Assembly (NCBI GenBank): GCA_034044135.1
Contig: CP139021.1
Span: 5,347,635-5,411,634 of the forward strand
Direction: 5' to 3'
Source of the DNA: Flammeovirgaceae bacterium SG7u.111
GTDB lineage: Bacteria > Bacteroidota > Bacteroidia > Cytophagales > Flammeovirgaceae
DNA: 64,000 nt
Shown: positions 46,626-55,327 of the stretch, piece by piece
How positions within the stretch are numbered: the first letter of the stretch is position 1
Layout of the letters: every line of letters begins with the position of its first letter
Notes under the pieces: generated by a model
Database searches by the model: none
Seen by the model: only the letters and a program-made list of their open reading frames with translations
What the model was told of the DNA's origin: nothing
Translations under genes and position numbers: made by a program

Positions 46626-46636
46626 CCTACGTATTT

Positions 46637-49384
46637 TTATTTTGCGAATGCCGCATTTACTATCCTAGCCTGCTCAGCTTGATGGATTTTAGCAAACCCA
46701 GTTGCAGGAGAAGCGCTCGGTCTTCTCGATATCAACTCTAGGTCTCTACGCTTGTAATATGTTCTCAATAAATACGTCCAGTATCCCATGTTCACCGGCT
46801 CTTCTTGTACCCAAATCAGCTTGCGCATGTTTTTGAATTTGGCAAGCAGTCTTTCTAATTGAATTTCTGGGAAAGGATGCATTTGCTCTATCCTGATAAT
46901 TGCTACTTCCTTCGCCTTGTCGACCTGTTGGCGTTCTAGCAAATCGTAATAGATTTTACCAGTACAAAGCAATACTTTTTCTACCTTATTATAAGGCTTA
47001 GCGTATTCGTCTTCGTAGATTTCTCTGAAGCGACCTTCGGTAAATTCTTCTATAGGGGAAATTGCATTTGGATGGCGCAACATAGATTTTGGCGACATTA
47101 CCACACATGGCTTTCTAAAGCCCCATGTCATTTGCCTTCTCATGAGGTGGAAAATATTGGCAGGAGTAGTAGGATAAGCTACTACCATATTATTCTCGGC
47201 TGCTAATTGCAAGAACCTTTCTGGTCGAGCATTTGAGTGCTCAGGACCTTGACCTTCGTACCCGTGAGGGAGTAACATCACTAATCCGTTCATTCTGTTC
47301 CATTTCGTTTCCGAACTGGTAATAAACTGGTCTATCATGATCTGTGCTCCGTTGGCAAAATCACCAAACTGTGCTTCCCAAATCACCAAAGAGCTTGGGT
47401 TTGCCATAGCATAACCAAACTCAAAACCGAGAACCGCATACTCTGAAAGAAGCGAATTATAAATCATGAAGGGAGACTGATTGCCCTCATCAATGTGACA
47501 AAGTTGGCACAATGTTTCGTTAGACTCTGCATCGTTGAGTATAGCATGCCTGTGAGAAAAAGTTCCTCTTTGAACATCCTGACCCGTCATTCTTACAGGT
47601 ACATTTTCTATCAAAAGCGAACCATAAGCTAACAACTCAGCTGCCGCCCAATTCAATTCCTTGCTTTTGAAGAACTGCTGTTGCCTTTCTTTAATCAACT
47701 TCTCTATTTGGCGCAATGGATTGAAACCTTCTGGCAATGAAGTCAGTGCTGTAGCTACTTTTTTGATAGTTTCCATAGAAATAGAAGTATCTGGAGAAGT
47801 ATCAAAATCTTCGTTGCGGCTGTGCCTCAATTGCTGCCATTGCTTCTCAAACGCCTGCACTTTGTAAGGCAATGGATTCTGACGAACTTCATTTAACCTA
47901 TCGGCTAAAAGCTTGCGGAACGCTTTATCCATTTTTTTGGCAAGGTTCCCTTCCACATCTCCCCTATCAGATAGTTTTTTCTGATAAACCTCTCTTGGGT
48001 TCGGATGCCTTGATATTATGTTATAAAGTTTGGGTTGCGTAAACTTCGGCTCATCACTCTCATTATGACCATGCCTTCTGTAGCATACCAAATCTATAAA
48101 AATATCTCTGTTAAATTTCTGCCTAAATTCCACAGCCGTTTTCACCACAAAAGCCACTGCTTCAGGGTCATCGCCATTTACATGGAGCTGAGGAGATTCC
48201 GTTAGCCTTGAAATATCAGTGCTGTACACACTAGAGCGGGCGTCGGTAAAATCCGTAGTAAAACCAACTTGGTTGTTGATCACGATATGAATAGTTCCCC
48301 CTACATGGTACCCTTTCAAATCGGACATCTGCACTGCTTCATAAACAACACCCTGCGCAGCTACGGCAGCATCACCATGAATCAGAATTGGAAGGATCTT
48401 TTTGGGCTGGTGGTTGTAAATATTATCAACTTTCGCCCTTACATAACCCATCACCACAGGTCCTACAGCCTCTAAGTGTGAAGGGTTGGGCACCAAGTTG
48501 ATATTGACCAACTTCCCATTTATAGTGGGTACTTGAGACGAATACCCTAAATGGTACTTTACATCGCCATCGCCCATCGTTTCTTCTGGCAAAGCAGATC
48601 CTTCAAACTCATTGAAGATTTCACCGTAGGTTTTACCCACAATGTTCGCCAAAATATTTAACCTACCACGGTGAGCCATTCCTATCACCACTTCTTCAAC
48701 GCCCAAATCAGAACCTTGGTTGATGATCATATCCAGTGCAGGAATAGTAGTTTCCCCACCTTCAAGGGAGAATCTTTTCTGACCAATATATTTGGTGTGA
48801 AGGAAGTTTTCAAAAACAACGGCTTCGTTCAACTTTTCGAGAATTCGCTGCTTTTCTTTAAGCGTAGGCTCAAATTTCAAAAACTCTTTTTCCACCTTGG
48901 CTTTGAACCACTCAAAACGCTCTGGGTTTCTGATACCCATAAAATCAAAGCCGATATTGCCTATATAAATCTCTCTAAGCCTAGCTATGAGGTTTCTTAA
49001 GGTAGATGGCTCCATCCCGATCTCGGTACTCGACTCGAACACGGTGTCCAAATCTTTCTCGGTCAAGCCAAACTCTTCTAAGGAGAGCCTTGCTTGCCTA
49101 TCGAGGCGTTTTCTAACTGGGTTGGTGGTCGATTCCAAATGCCCCCTTAGGCGGTAAGCATGGATCAGGCGCCTCACTCCTATTTCTTTATAAAGCTTTT
49201 CTTTGCTAATGGCGCCAGGTACTAGGCTACCACCATCTTCTCCATATTTTTGTAGCGAAAAATCAAAGCCCTCAAAAAACGATTGCCAAGATTTATCTAC
49301 CGACTCAGGGTCATTTTTGTAGGAATTATAAAGCTCATCTATATAAGCTCCATGTGCATTTGCGATGTATGAATATTTATCCAT
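46637..49384 (-). CDS. odhA: 2-oxoglutarate dehydrogenase E1
   Basis: 915 residues. N-terminal E1 segment (DELYNSYKNDPESVDKSWQSFFEGF), then thiamine-diphosphate domains with GMAHRGRLNIL, IHGDAAVAAQG, INNQVGFTTD, CYRRHGHNESDEP, and the C-terminal HGYEGQGPEHSNARPERFLQ. It decarboxylates 2-oxoglutarate in the TCA cycle and passes succinyl to E2. It starts at the ATG at 49384 behind a strong promoter and heads the odhA-odhB-lpd operon. Confidence 0.95.
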   Translation of the reverse strand: MDKYSYIANAHGAYIDELYNSYKNDPESVDKSWQSFFEGFDFSLQKYGEDGGSLVPGAISKEKLYKEIGVRRLIHAYRLRGHLESTTNPVRKRLDRQARLSLEEFGLTEKDLDTVFESSTEIGMEPSTLRNLIARLREIYIGNIGFDFMGIRNPERFEWFKAKVEKEFLKFEPTLKEKQRILEKLNEAVVFENFLHTKYIGQKRFSLEGGETTIPALDMIINQGSDLGVEEVVIGMAHRGRLNILANIVGKTYGEIFNEFEGSALPEETMGDGDVKYHLGYSSQVPTINGKLVNINLVPNPSHLEAVGPVVMGYVRAKVDNIYNHQPKKILPILIHGDAAVAAQGVVYEAVQMSDLKGYHVGGTIHIVINNQVGFTTDFTDARSSVYSTDISRLTESPQLHVNGDDPEAVAFVVKTAVEFRQKFNRDIFIDLVCYRRHGHNESDEPKFTQPKLYNIISRHPNPREVYQKKLSDRGDVEGNLAKKMDKAFRKLLADRLNEVRQNPLPYKVQAFEKQWQQLRHSRNEDFDTSPDTSISMETIKKVATALTSLPEGFNPLRQIEKLIKERQQQFFKSKELNWAAAELLAYGSLLIENVPVRMTGQDVQRGTFSHRHAILNDAESNETLCQLCHIDEGNQSPFMIYNSLLSEYAVLGFEFGYAMANPSSLVIWEAQFGDFANGAQIMIDQFITSSETKWNRMNGLVMLLPHGYEGQGPEHSNARPERFLQLAAENNMVVAYPTTPANIFHLMRRQMTWGFRKPCVVMSPKSMLRHPNAISPIEEFTEGRFREIYEDEYAKPYNKVEKVLLCTGKIYYDLLERQQVDKAKEVAIIRIEQMHPFPEIQLERLLAKFKNMRKLIWVQEEPVNMGYWTYLLRTYYKRRDLELISRRPSASPATGFAKIHQAEQARIVNAAFAK

Positions 49385-49415
49385 TATTAAGGTGATGTGA
49401 ATTCTTATGAATTTT

Positions 49416-49447
49416 CAAAACTAATATTATTGTGATGATATACAAAA
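49416..49447 (-). promoter_or_regulatory. Promoter of the odhA operon
   Basis: TTTTG (49447-49443), 19 bases, TAGTTTTG (49423-49416) on the minus strand: a full consensus match, about 30 bases upstream of the odhA ATG. Confidence 0.7.
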
Positions 49448-49607
49448 TACGAAACCGCATAGGCAAATATTGGGTTTTGTCAAAAACAAGCTCATTTCCT
49501 TATGACGAAACCCGATTATAGGCTTACTTGTTAGGAAAACATTAATTTTAAGACCTTTGGGAGGTTATTTATAACTTTGAACCACGAATATATTGGTTGT
49601 GTAAGAC

Positions 49608-49651
49608 AAAAAAAGGTCTTCAACTTATACAGGAAGACCTTGATTTTTTTT
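49608..49651 (-). terminator. Terminator after the sensor pseudogene
   Basis: AAGGTCTTC (49613-49621) pairs with GAAGACCTT (49633-49641); on the minus strand seven thymines follow (plus-strand adenines 49608-49614). It marks the original end of the now broken sensor gene. Confidence 0.8.
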
Positions 49652-49662
49652 CAAAAAACTTT

Positions 49663-50560
49663 TTATAGCTGCTCTACAGACTCATTTTGAATGAAAGCTG
49701 TAAAATAACTCTCCCCTCCTACCTTGCCCTTGGCTACAGAAAGACGCATTGGCAATCCGTCAGCAACCTTTACCATCACCTCTGTCCGAGTTGTGCATTC
49801 ACTTTCCGTCCCATCAATTTTCACACAAGGCACCAGCTCTTTGTTTTTTTCTATAAAATCAATATCCAATAATTCTGAAATATGGCTTCCGCAAACCTTG
49901 CCTGCCTCTTTCATAAACACCTTTTCAGCCGATTTGTTAAAGAAACTAATGATTCCTCCTTGGTCAAAGACAATTACACCTTCAGCATATCCTTGTAGTA
50001 TCAACTCGTTTTTCTTTTTCTCAAAGGCTAACTCATTCAATTGTTGCCTAATTTTTTCCTCAGGTTTCTTCAGCTCCTCAGTTAGCTCAAGCGTCTGGTT
50101 GAGCAATTGGCGAGACTCCGTGACATCATGTTGGTGTACTTGACTTCCCTTGGTGAATTACAGCATCACCAAGGGAAGTCAAGTCTTTATGGTTTTCCCG
50201 CAATACTTCAACAAACTCTGCTAAGCCCACAGAAGTCCAATTTCTTATTCTATCCTCTTCTGCAACCTCTTTCAGCTTTAGGCGCATAGCTGACAAGGCT
50301 CTTACCTAGCTATCTTGCGCACTCACTGGTTCATAATCGTGATCGAAATTTCCTTCGCCCACACTCTTTGCAAAATCAGCTGCTTTCCGCAAATCACCTA
50401 GTGTTATATTGATAGAACTAGCCAGTTGGTCTACAACGTTTCTAGCTGAATAATTGCCTTCTACATCAAGCTCACCTTGGCAAGGCTGTTCGTTGCATCT
50501 TTTACTTTTTGTAATGCATTTCGAGTAATTCGCTTACTTACCCCCTACAGTAATCATAAC
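49663..50560 (-). pseudogene. Broken HAMP/PAS sensor gene with internal deletion
   Basis: Reading the minus strand from about 50560, fragments of a HAMP-linked sensor are visible: RITRNALQKVKDATNSLAK in one frame, ELDVEGNYSARNVVDQLAS continuing in another, then GDLRKAADFAKSVGEGNFD, HDYEPVSAQDS ending at an in-frame TAG, then VRALSAMRLKLKEVAEEDR and IRNWTSVGLAEFVEVLRENH up to the junction near 50170. After the junction, in a third frame, come a coiled coil (RQLLNQTLELTEELKKPEE) and a PAS domain (ILQGYAEGVIVFDQGGIISF) to a stop at 49663. In related proteins a GAF domain sits between these parts, so it appears to be deleted. The last 147 codons remain open but only from a TTG, so I do not call them a separate gene. 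Confidence 0.8.
50138..50184. repeat. Perfect 19-bp palindromic arms at the deletion junction
   Basis: ACTTGACTTCCCTTGGTGA (50138-50156) and TCACCAAGGGAAGTCAAGT (50166-50184) are exact reverse complements separated by 9 bases. The right arm on the minus strand encodes the sensor's own KDLTSLGD, so the left arm looks like an inverted copy made during the rearrangement. Confidence 0.9.
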
Positions 50561-50999
50561 CAGCAATATGCTTAACAATTAGATAACTCATAAAAACAAT
50601 ATCTTATACTTATTTGACTATCAAACAAATACTCTCATACTTACGATGTTTCAAGTCTTACTTTCAAGCTATCCAAAACCTTCCATCAAAGCAAATGGAT
50701 AAAAGATGTATGTCTTACAATCGCATAGCCCACGCCTTCAAGTAAGGAAATCGACTTTCTTAACTTTTTTCTCCTGAACTAAAGGATATATTTCAAACAA
50801 CAATATCTGCCCAATCGTATACCAAAAATTCTTTTTTAAGCAATGAAACATGAAATATGCCTTGTTTAAAACTGAAAATAGTTAACATTTCCTTCAGGGT
50901 TAAATTTTTAAAAAATAATGACAGATAATTGCCTTACTACTCACGTTTTATAAAAAAAATCCGTTGTCAGATAGATATCATACATCGACAAATTAATTC
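50561..50999. other. Intergenic region upstream of the histidine kinase
   Basis: About 440 bases, very AT-rich. The left end may hold further decayed N-terminal sequence of the sensor pseudogene (a hydrophobic LSILLVMITVGG near 50545-50580). The rest shows no gene or clear promoter. Confidence 0.4.
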
Positions 51000-52208
51000 A
51001 TGACTAAAGCTTTACAGGCAAATATTATTACTGAAAACAATAAATCATTTAGCTTCCAAGTATCTCTCTTGGAAGAAGACATACTGTTTATTAGTGAAAA
51101 AGGAAGCAGTGAAGAGGCTCATTATCAATCTCTTCACTTAGAAGTGAGTGCGATTTTAGAGGCTAATAAACAAAAGCCATTGGGGCTAATTCTAGACTTA
51201 AAAGAGCTAACCGGAATAAGTAAAGATGCTAAAGGCTATCACTTCACAAAGCTCAAGGAATATTGCAGTAATGGGCAATTGTTACATGTGTCAGTTATAG
51301 CACCCGAAATAGCAAAAATGATTACAAAAGCTCCAGCTGCTTTTTTGCTAGAAAACAACATGGTTTCCTACCACGAAAACGATACCCAGGCCATTCAAGC
51401 ACTACTAAAAAAACAGAACAGCTATAAAAACTCCTCAGAGCCTTTCAAGCAGTGCTTGCAAGAAAACACACAAGATATCCTTCAGAAATTTACAGAAAGG
51501 AATGAAGAGCTTAGGCAGAAAAATGAAGAGCTAGATTATTTTGTATATAGTGTGTCCCACGATCTTAGAGCACCTGTTGCTACTATCCAAGGTCTTGTAC
51601 AAGTATTGAAAATAGAGGAAGACAACCCAAGTTTGGTGAGCTATCTCGAAATGGTAAATATCCAAATTGCTCGTATAGAAAAGTATATCCGTGAGATAAA
51701 CGAATATGCTTGGAACTCCAAGTTAGGGATTGAAGTAGAAGAGGTTAACTTCGAAAATATAATCAACGAGACAAAAACTAGCTTACAGTACTTAGAAGGG
51801 GCGGATAGTGTAGAATGGGAAGTAGAAGTTCAACAAGAATGCTTTTTCTACTCAGACAAACAACGAATTCACCTCATACTCATGCACCTATGTGCCAATT
51901 CTATTAAATATAGAAAGCTTGAAAGTGCAGACAACAAGCTCAAAATTTGTATCAATTCTGATGCTAAATCAGCTACCATCTCGGTAATAGACAATGGAAT
52001 AGGCATAGAGAAAAAGTACATGGATAATATTTTTGATATGTTCTTCACCACTAGCGACCGAACCAAAGGAAATGGTCTTGGCCTGTACACCACGCTCCAA
52101 ACTGTAAAAAAACTAGAAGGGAAGATAGATGTATTGACCCAACCTGAGGAAGGAAGTACTTTCACCATTTCCATACCAGGGCATTCCAGCCCAGATCAGC
52201 TTAAATAG
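51000..52208 (+). CDS. Sensor histidine kinase with N-terminal STAS/SpoIIAA-like domain
   Basis: 402 residues, no membrane segment. Residues about 1-138 look like a SpoIIAA/STAS-like domain (KPLGLILDLKELTGISKDA). A coiled coil follows (RNEELRQKNEELDYF), then the H box SVSHDLRAPVATI with His187, the N box HLCANSIKYR, and the ATP lid VIDNGIGIEKKYM with GNGLGLYTT. It is complete. The receiver gene that would naturally be its partner, 107 bases downstream, is broken, so the kinase may now lack its cognate receiver. Confidence 0.88.
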   Translation: MTKALQANIITENNKSFSFQVSLLEEDILFISEKGSSEEAHYQSLHLEVSAILEANKQKPLGLILDLKELTGISKDAKGYHFTKLKEYCSNGQLLHVSVIAPEIAKMITKAPAAFLLENNMVSYHENDTQAIQALLKKQNSYKNSSEPFKQCLQENTQDILQKFTERNEELRQKNEELDYFVYSVSHDLRAPVATIQGLVQVLKIEEDNPSLVSYLEMVNIQIARIEKYIREINEYAWNSKLGIEVEEVNFENIINETKTSLQYLEGADSVEWEVEVQQECFFYSDKQRIHLILMHLCANSIKYRKLESADNKLKICINSDAKSATISVIDNGIGIEKKYMDNIFDMFFTTSDRTKGNGLGLYTTLQTVKKLEGKIDVLTQPEEGSTFTISIPGHSSPDQLK

Positions 52209-52313
52209 CCTAATTTCGCGATATTTCACTTACTTTACAAAATATATAACACCATCTGCAATAACTTTGTTATATATTAGATACTCATTTTCAATACACT
52301 CAAGAATCTAATT

Positions 52314-52709
52314 AATAAGAAATTTCAGATCAGTATTATTGATTGACGAAGACACCACTAACAGTTTCATAATAAACAAGTTATAATCGAACACTAACCT
52401 TTCCGACGACTTGACAATTTATACAAGCGCAAAAGATGCACTAGAATTTCTAAGTGAAACGCTGTTTCGAAAGGCAAAATGCCAGATTTGATTTTCCTTG
52501 ATATCCGAATGGCTGTAATGAGCAGGTGAGCCTTTTTAGATGCTTATCAAAAAATCAAAAAGAATATAAAGCAAGATATCCCCATCTTGATCATGTCTAG
52601 CTCCAATAACCCTGAAGACCTCAAAAAGCAGATACGTACCCCGAGACTACTACGTAAGCCCATTACGATGGCAAAGTTCAAGGAGATAAAACGAAAATTT
52701 TCAAAATAG
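52314..52709 (+). pseudogene. Broken CheY-like response regulator
   Basis: The three forward frames together give a receiver domain: KKFQISIID, then after a frame change DEDTTNSFIINKL, a stop where a residue should be, SNTNLSDDLTIYTSAKDALEF, another frame change, MPDLIFLDIRMAVMSR with the phosphorylatable Asp, a TGA where Trp would be expected, AFLDAYQKIKKNIKQD, IPILIMSSSNNPEDL (Ser of the active site), a short frame change, and KPITMAKFKEIKRKFSK with the conserved Lys. No start codon survives. It has at least two stops and three frame changes. Confidence 0.85.
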
Positions 52710-52785
52710 CTTGAAGCCCATAAAAAAAGCTCTTTTTTTATGGGCAAATAATGAACAAACCTCTTAACAGATTACTTTTGATGAC

Positions 52786-53256
52786 ATGGATGAAGTTTTT
52801 GGTGGCAAACTAAGGGTCAGGGTTTGTGGAATTTGTATTAAAGGGGATAAAGTGTTACTGATAAAGCACAACATGCCCGACAACAAATACCTCTGGGCAC
52901 CTCCTGGCGGTGGGGTAAATTATGGGGAAACACTTGAAATCGCCTTAAAGAGAGAGTTTGTGGAAGAAACGGGGTTAGAAGTTGAAGTGAAGCGCTTCTT
53001 GTTTGTAAATGAGTTGCTCGTCAAACCGCTCCATGGAATCGAACTTTTTTTTGAAGTGAAGATTACTGGCGGAGAACTTGCCATGGGGACAGACCCTGAA
53101 ATGAAAGGAGGCAAACAGGTGATAGATGCACTGGAATATTTGAACTTCGAACAACTCAAACATGAACCCATTTCACACCTTCACAACCTATTTGCCTCCT
53201 GCAATTCTATTGAAGAGCTTCTTCAGCTTAGCGGACTAAAAAGCTTTATTCGCTAA
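52786..53256 (+). CDS. NUDIX hydrolase
   Basis: 156 residues. The NUDIX box is present in full: [17 protein letters not shown] then VEETGLEV, matching GX5EX7REUXEEXGU. It cleaves nucleoside diphosphates linked to another group, with Mg2+; the substrate is not predictable. N-terminal [19 protein letters not shown] is the usual first strand. Its 3' end overlaps the converging DUF368 gene by 11 bases. Confidence 0.88.
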   Translation: MDEVFGGKLRVRVCGICIKGDKVLLIKHNMPDNKYLWAPPGGGVNYGETLEIALKREFVEETGLEVEVKRFLFVNELLVKPLHGIELFFEVKITGGELAMGTDPEMKGGKQVIDALEYLNFEQLKHEPISHLHNLFASCNSIEELLQLSGLKSFIR

Positions 53257-54229
53257 CCTCTTCGTTGTTCCCAAATTTGGTCGAAACATATTCTATACCC
53301 CACACACTCACAAAACCCAAAACAGCCAAGCCTATAGCATAAAGAAAAAAGGCTTCTTGACCTGTTATTTCAGGAAAAGCAAGTGGACTCACATTATTTT
53401 GAACCAATGGCTTTTCAACCCCATGCCTATCTATATAAGTCTCCACAGTTTCTTTCCAAGGCCATACTTTATTGAGCGAACCGAACAAAAAGCCTATCAG
53501 GGCTGCCACAATGATATCGTGATATTTTTTGAACAACCATGTGAGCAAGTGGGAAAAGGAGATAATTCCTGTAACGCAGCCTATCATAAAAGCCAAAATC
53601 ACTTTCAAATTCACCAAAATCTCAGTCATATTGGTGGCCACCAAAGCATCTATGAGCTTTTGGAGAGATCCAAAAATATATTCATAAGCACCTAGCAAAA
53701 TCAAAATAAAGCTACCAGAAATACCGGGTAAGATCATGGCGCAAATAGCAATAGCCCCACAAAAGAAGACATATAGCACACCTTCATTTCCTGCAAAAGC
53801 TGATAAGGTAGTTATCCAAAAAGCAACGCCAGTTCCAATAATAAGGGCCAGAATAACTCCTACCGACCAAGCTTTTATTTGCTTAGCTACTAACAAAGCT
53901 GAAGCAATGATAAGCCCAAAAAAGAATGACCAAAGTAAAATGGGTTGATTGGCAAGTAAATACAGTACTACCCTTGAAAAAGTAACCAATGCAGTACCTA
54001 TACCTGCAAAAAGGACAAGCAAGAAACTTCCGTTTATTTTCTCCCAAAAACCTTTAAAATCAAATTTGAGAAGAAGTTTTAAAGCCTTAAGATCAACTGA
54101 CTTGATAGAGAAGAGAAGCTCTTCATAGATGCCTGTGATAAATGCGATGGTTCCACCAGAAACCCCTGGCACTACATCCGCCGCACCCATAGCCAAGCCT
54201 TTCAAAAAAAGTAAAATTCTTGATTTCAT
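53246..54229 (-). CDS. DUF368 membrane protein
   Basis: 327 residues, about eight or nine membrane segments. The N-terminal [28 protein letters not shown] and the mid-protein [23 protein letters not shown] are the DUF368 signatures. Some DUF368 proteins have been linked to recycling of polyprenyl-phosphate carriers across the inner membrane, which would fit envelope synthesis; for this protein that is inference. Confidence 0.88.
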   Translation of the reverse strand: MKSRILLFLKGLAMGAADVVPGVSGGTIAFITGIYEELLFSIKSVDLKALKLLLKFDFKGFWEKINGSFLLVLFAGIGTALVTFSRVVLYLLANQPILLWSFFFGLIIASALLVAKQIKAWSVGVILALIIGTGVAFWITTLSAFAGNEGVLYVFFCGAIAICAMILPGISGSFILILLGAYEYIFGSLQKLIDALVATNMTEILVNLKVILAFMIGCVTGIISFSHLLTWLFKKYHDIIVAALIGFLFGSLNKVWPWKETVETYIDRHGVEKPLVQNNVSPLAFPEITGQEAFFLYAIGLAVLGFVSVWGIEYVSTKFGNNEEVSE

Positions 54230-54277
54230 TCTTTCGTTTCAGTTTTAGAGTATGTTAAAATCTTCTTTTGCGCATAT

Positions 54278-54324
54278 AAAAAAAGCACTTGGCGAAAGTA
54301 TCATTTTTCGCCAAGTGCTTTTTT
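54278..54324. terminator. Bidirectional terminator
   Basis: A long stem, AAAAAAGCACTTGGCGAAA against TTTCGCCAAGTGCTTTTTT, with a loop of about 8 bases. On the minus strand it ends the 74-aa membrane protein gene (stop at 54360). Confidence 0.9.
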
Positions 54325-54359
54325 ATAAATTCGTTAATAATTCTTGATCAAATGCTAAA

Positions 54360-54584
54360 CTACGCTTTTTCTGAGATCAACTCTTCAACAATATTGTCTT
54401 TTCTCTTTTCGCACTGCGAAGCATCCTTACCACAATAGCTACACGGACCGCCATCTTTGTTCAAAAAAGGGCTTTGCGAAGCACATGTACCTTTGAACTC
54501 CCCATTTTTTATAAATAATAGCCTTACAGACATGAAAATAAAAAACACCGCAAAAAATCCTATTGCTAATAATACAGTTGTCAT
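54360..54584 (-). CDS. Small four-cysteine membrane protein, NqrM-like
   Basis: 74 residues: an N-terminal membrane segment (about 3-25), then a short soluble tail with cysteines at 34, 48, 51 and 58 (KGTCASQSP, GPCSYCGKDASQCEKR). The size, single membrane helix and cysteine layout resemble NqrM (DUF539), the factor that matures the iron site of the sodium-pumping NADH:quinone reductase. No nqr genes are in the window and I cannot compare sequences, so the match is suggestive. Confidence 0.55.
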   Translation of the reverse strand: MTTVLLAIGFFAVFFIFMSVRLLFIKNGEFKGTCASQSPFLNKDGGPCSYCGKDASQCEKRKDNIVEELISEKA

Positions 54585-54741
54585 TTCAAAATTTGTTTTT
54601 GATTAACTTGGATGAGACCAAGAGAATATTTTTCCACAAAATTAATGTATTTTAATGACAACCACTTGCCCCATGGATTAGTTCAACAAAAAAGCCGCTA
54701 GAAAACACCTAGCGGCAACAAAGCTGGATGAAACTGGTTGA

Positions 54742-55134
54742 CTATCGGGGCGTAGACATAACGTTACCATAACTTTGCAATACCCCTTCCACGTACTTCT
54801 CAAAATCACTACTCACTTGAACGTGCCTGTTCTTCATGGACATGTTAGAACCTCCTGTAACCAGTAGCCAAGAAAGGTTGTTTTTCAACTTCTCATCCCA
54901 ACCGCATTCTTTCACCATCACTTTGGTATGGTGATGGTCGTGATAACAAATCACTGATACAGAACTTGGTGCGGTAGGAAAAGTAACACTTAACAGGTTT
55001 TTCTTTCTTGCCTTAAAAGCGACCATACCGACGGCTTCTAAGTCTTCTAACTCCCATTCGTGTACCAAAAACCATTTTTTGATTTGAGAAGAAAGCTTTT
55101 CTAAATCGATTATAAGTTCTTTTTCATATGTCAT
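54742..55134 (-). CDS. Hypothetical protein, 130 aa
   Basis: 130 residues from the ATG at 55134 (MTYEKELIIDLEKLSSQIKK); the open frame goes back to 55266 but without a plausible start context. Soluble, with a histidine cluster (CYHDHHHTKVMV), otherwise unremarkable alpha/beta. No family recognised. It sits alone between terminator-bounded genes and may be a single-domain stress or effector protein, but nothing in the sequence decides this. Confidence 0.55.
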   Translation of the reverse strand: MTYEKELIIDLEKLSSQIKKWFLVHEWELEDLEAVGMVAFKARKKNLLSVTFPTAPSSVSVICYHDHHHTKVMVKECGWDEKLKNNLSWLLVTGGSNMSMKNRHVQVSSDFEKYVEGVLQSYGNVMSTPR

Positions 55135-55327
55135 AGCTGTAAGTTTTGAGGTGAGACATCTGATGACTATGAGCAAGTTTGCTAGGTTAGGAAGTGCATG
55201 GATAACCCTTAATTCTGGTATTATTAATTTATACGTAACAGAGAGGAAAAAGATGGTTCTACGCATATTTCAATAAAAAAGGCTGCCAGAAATGACAGCC
55301 TTTTTCTAAATCTTAGCCCTAAGGGAA

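Noticed and set aside
49663-50106. 147-aa PAS protein as a separate gene
   Set aside because: Its only start is TTG inside a coiled coil and the sensor's upstream fragments follow directly, so it is the tail of the pseudogene.
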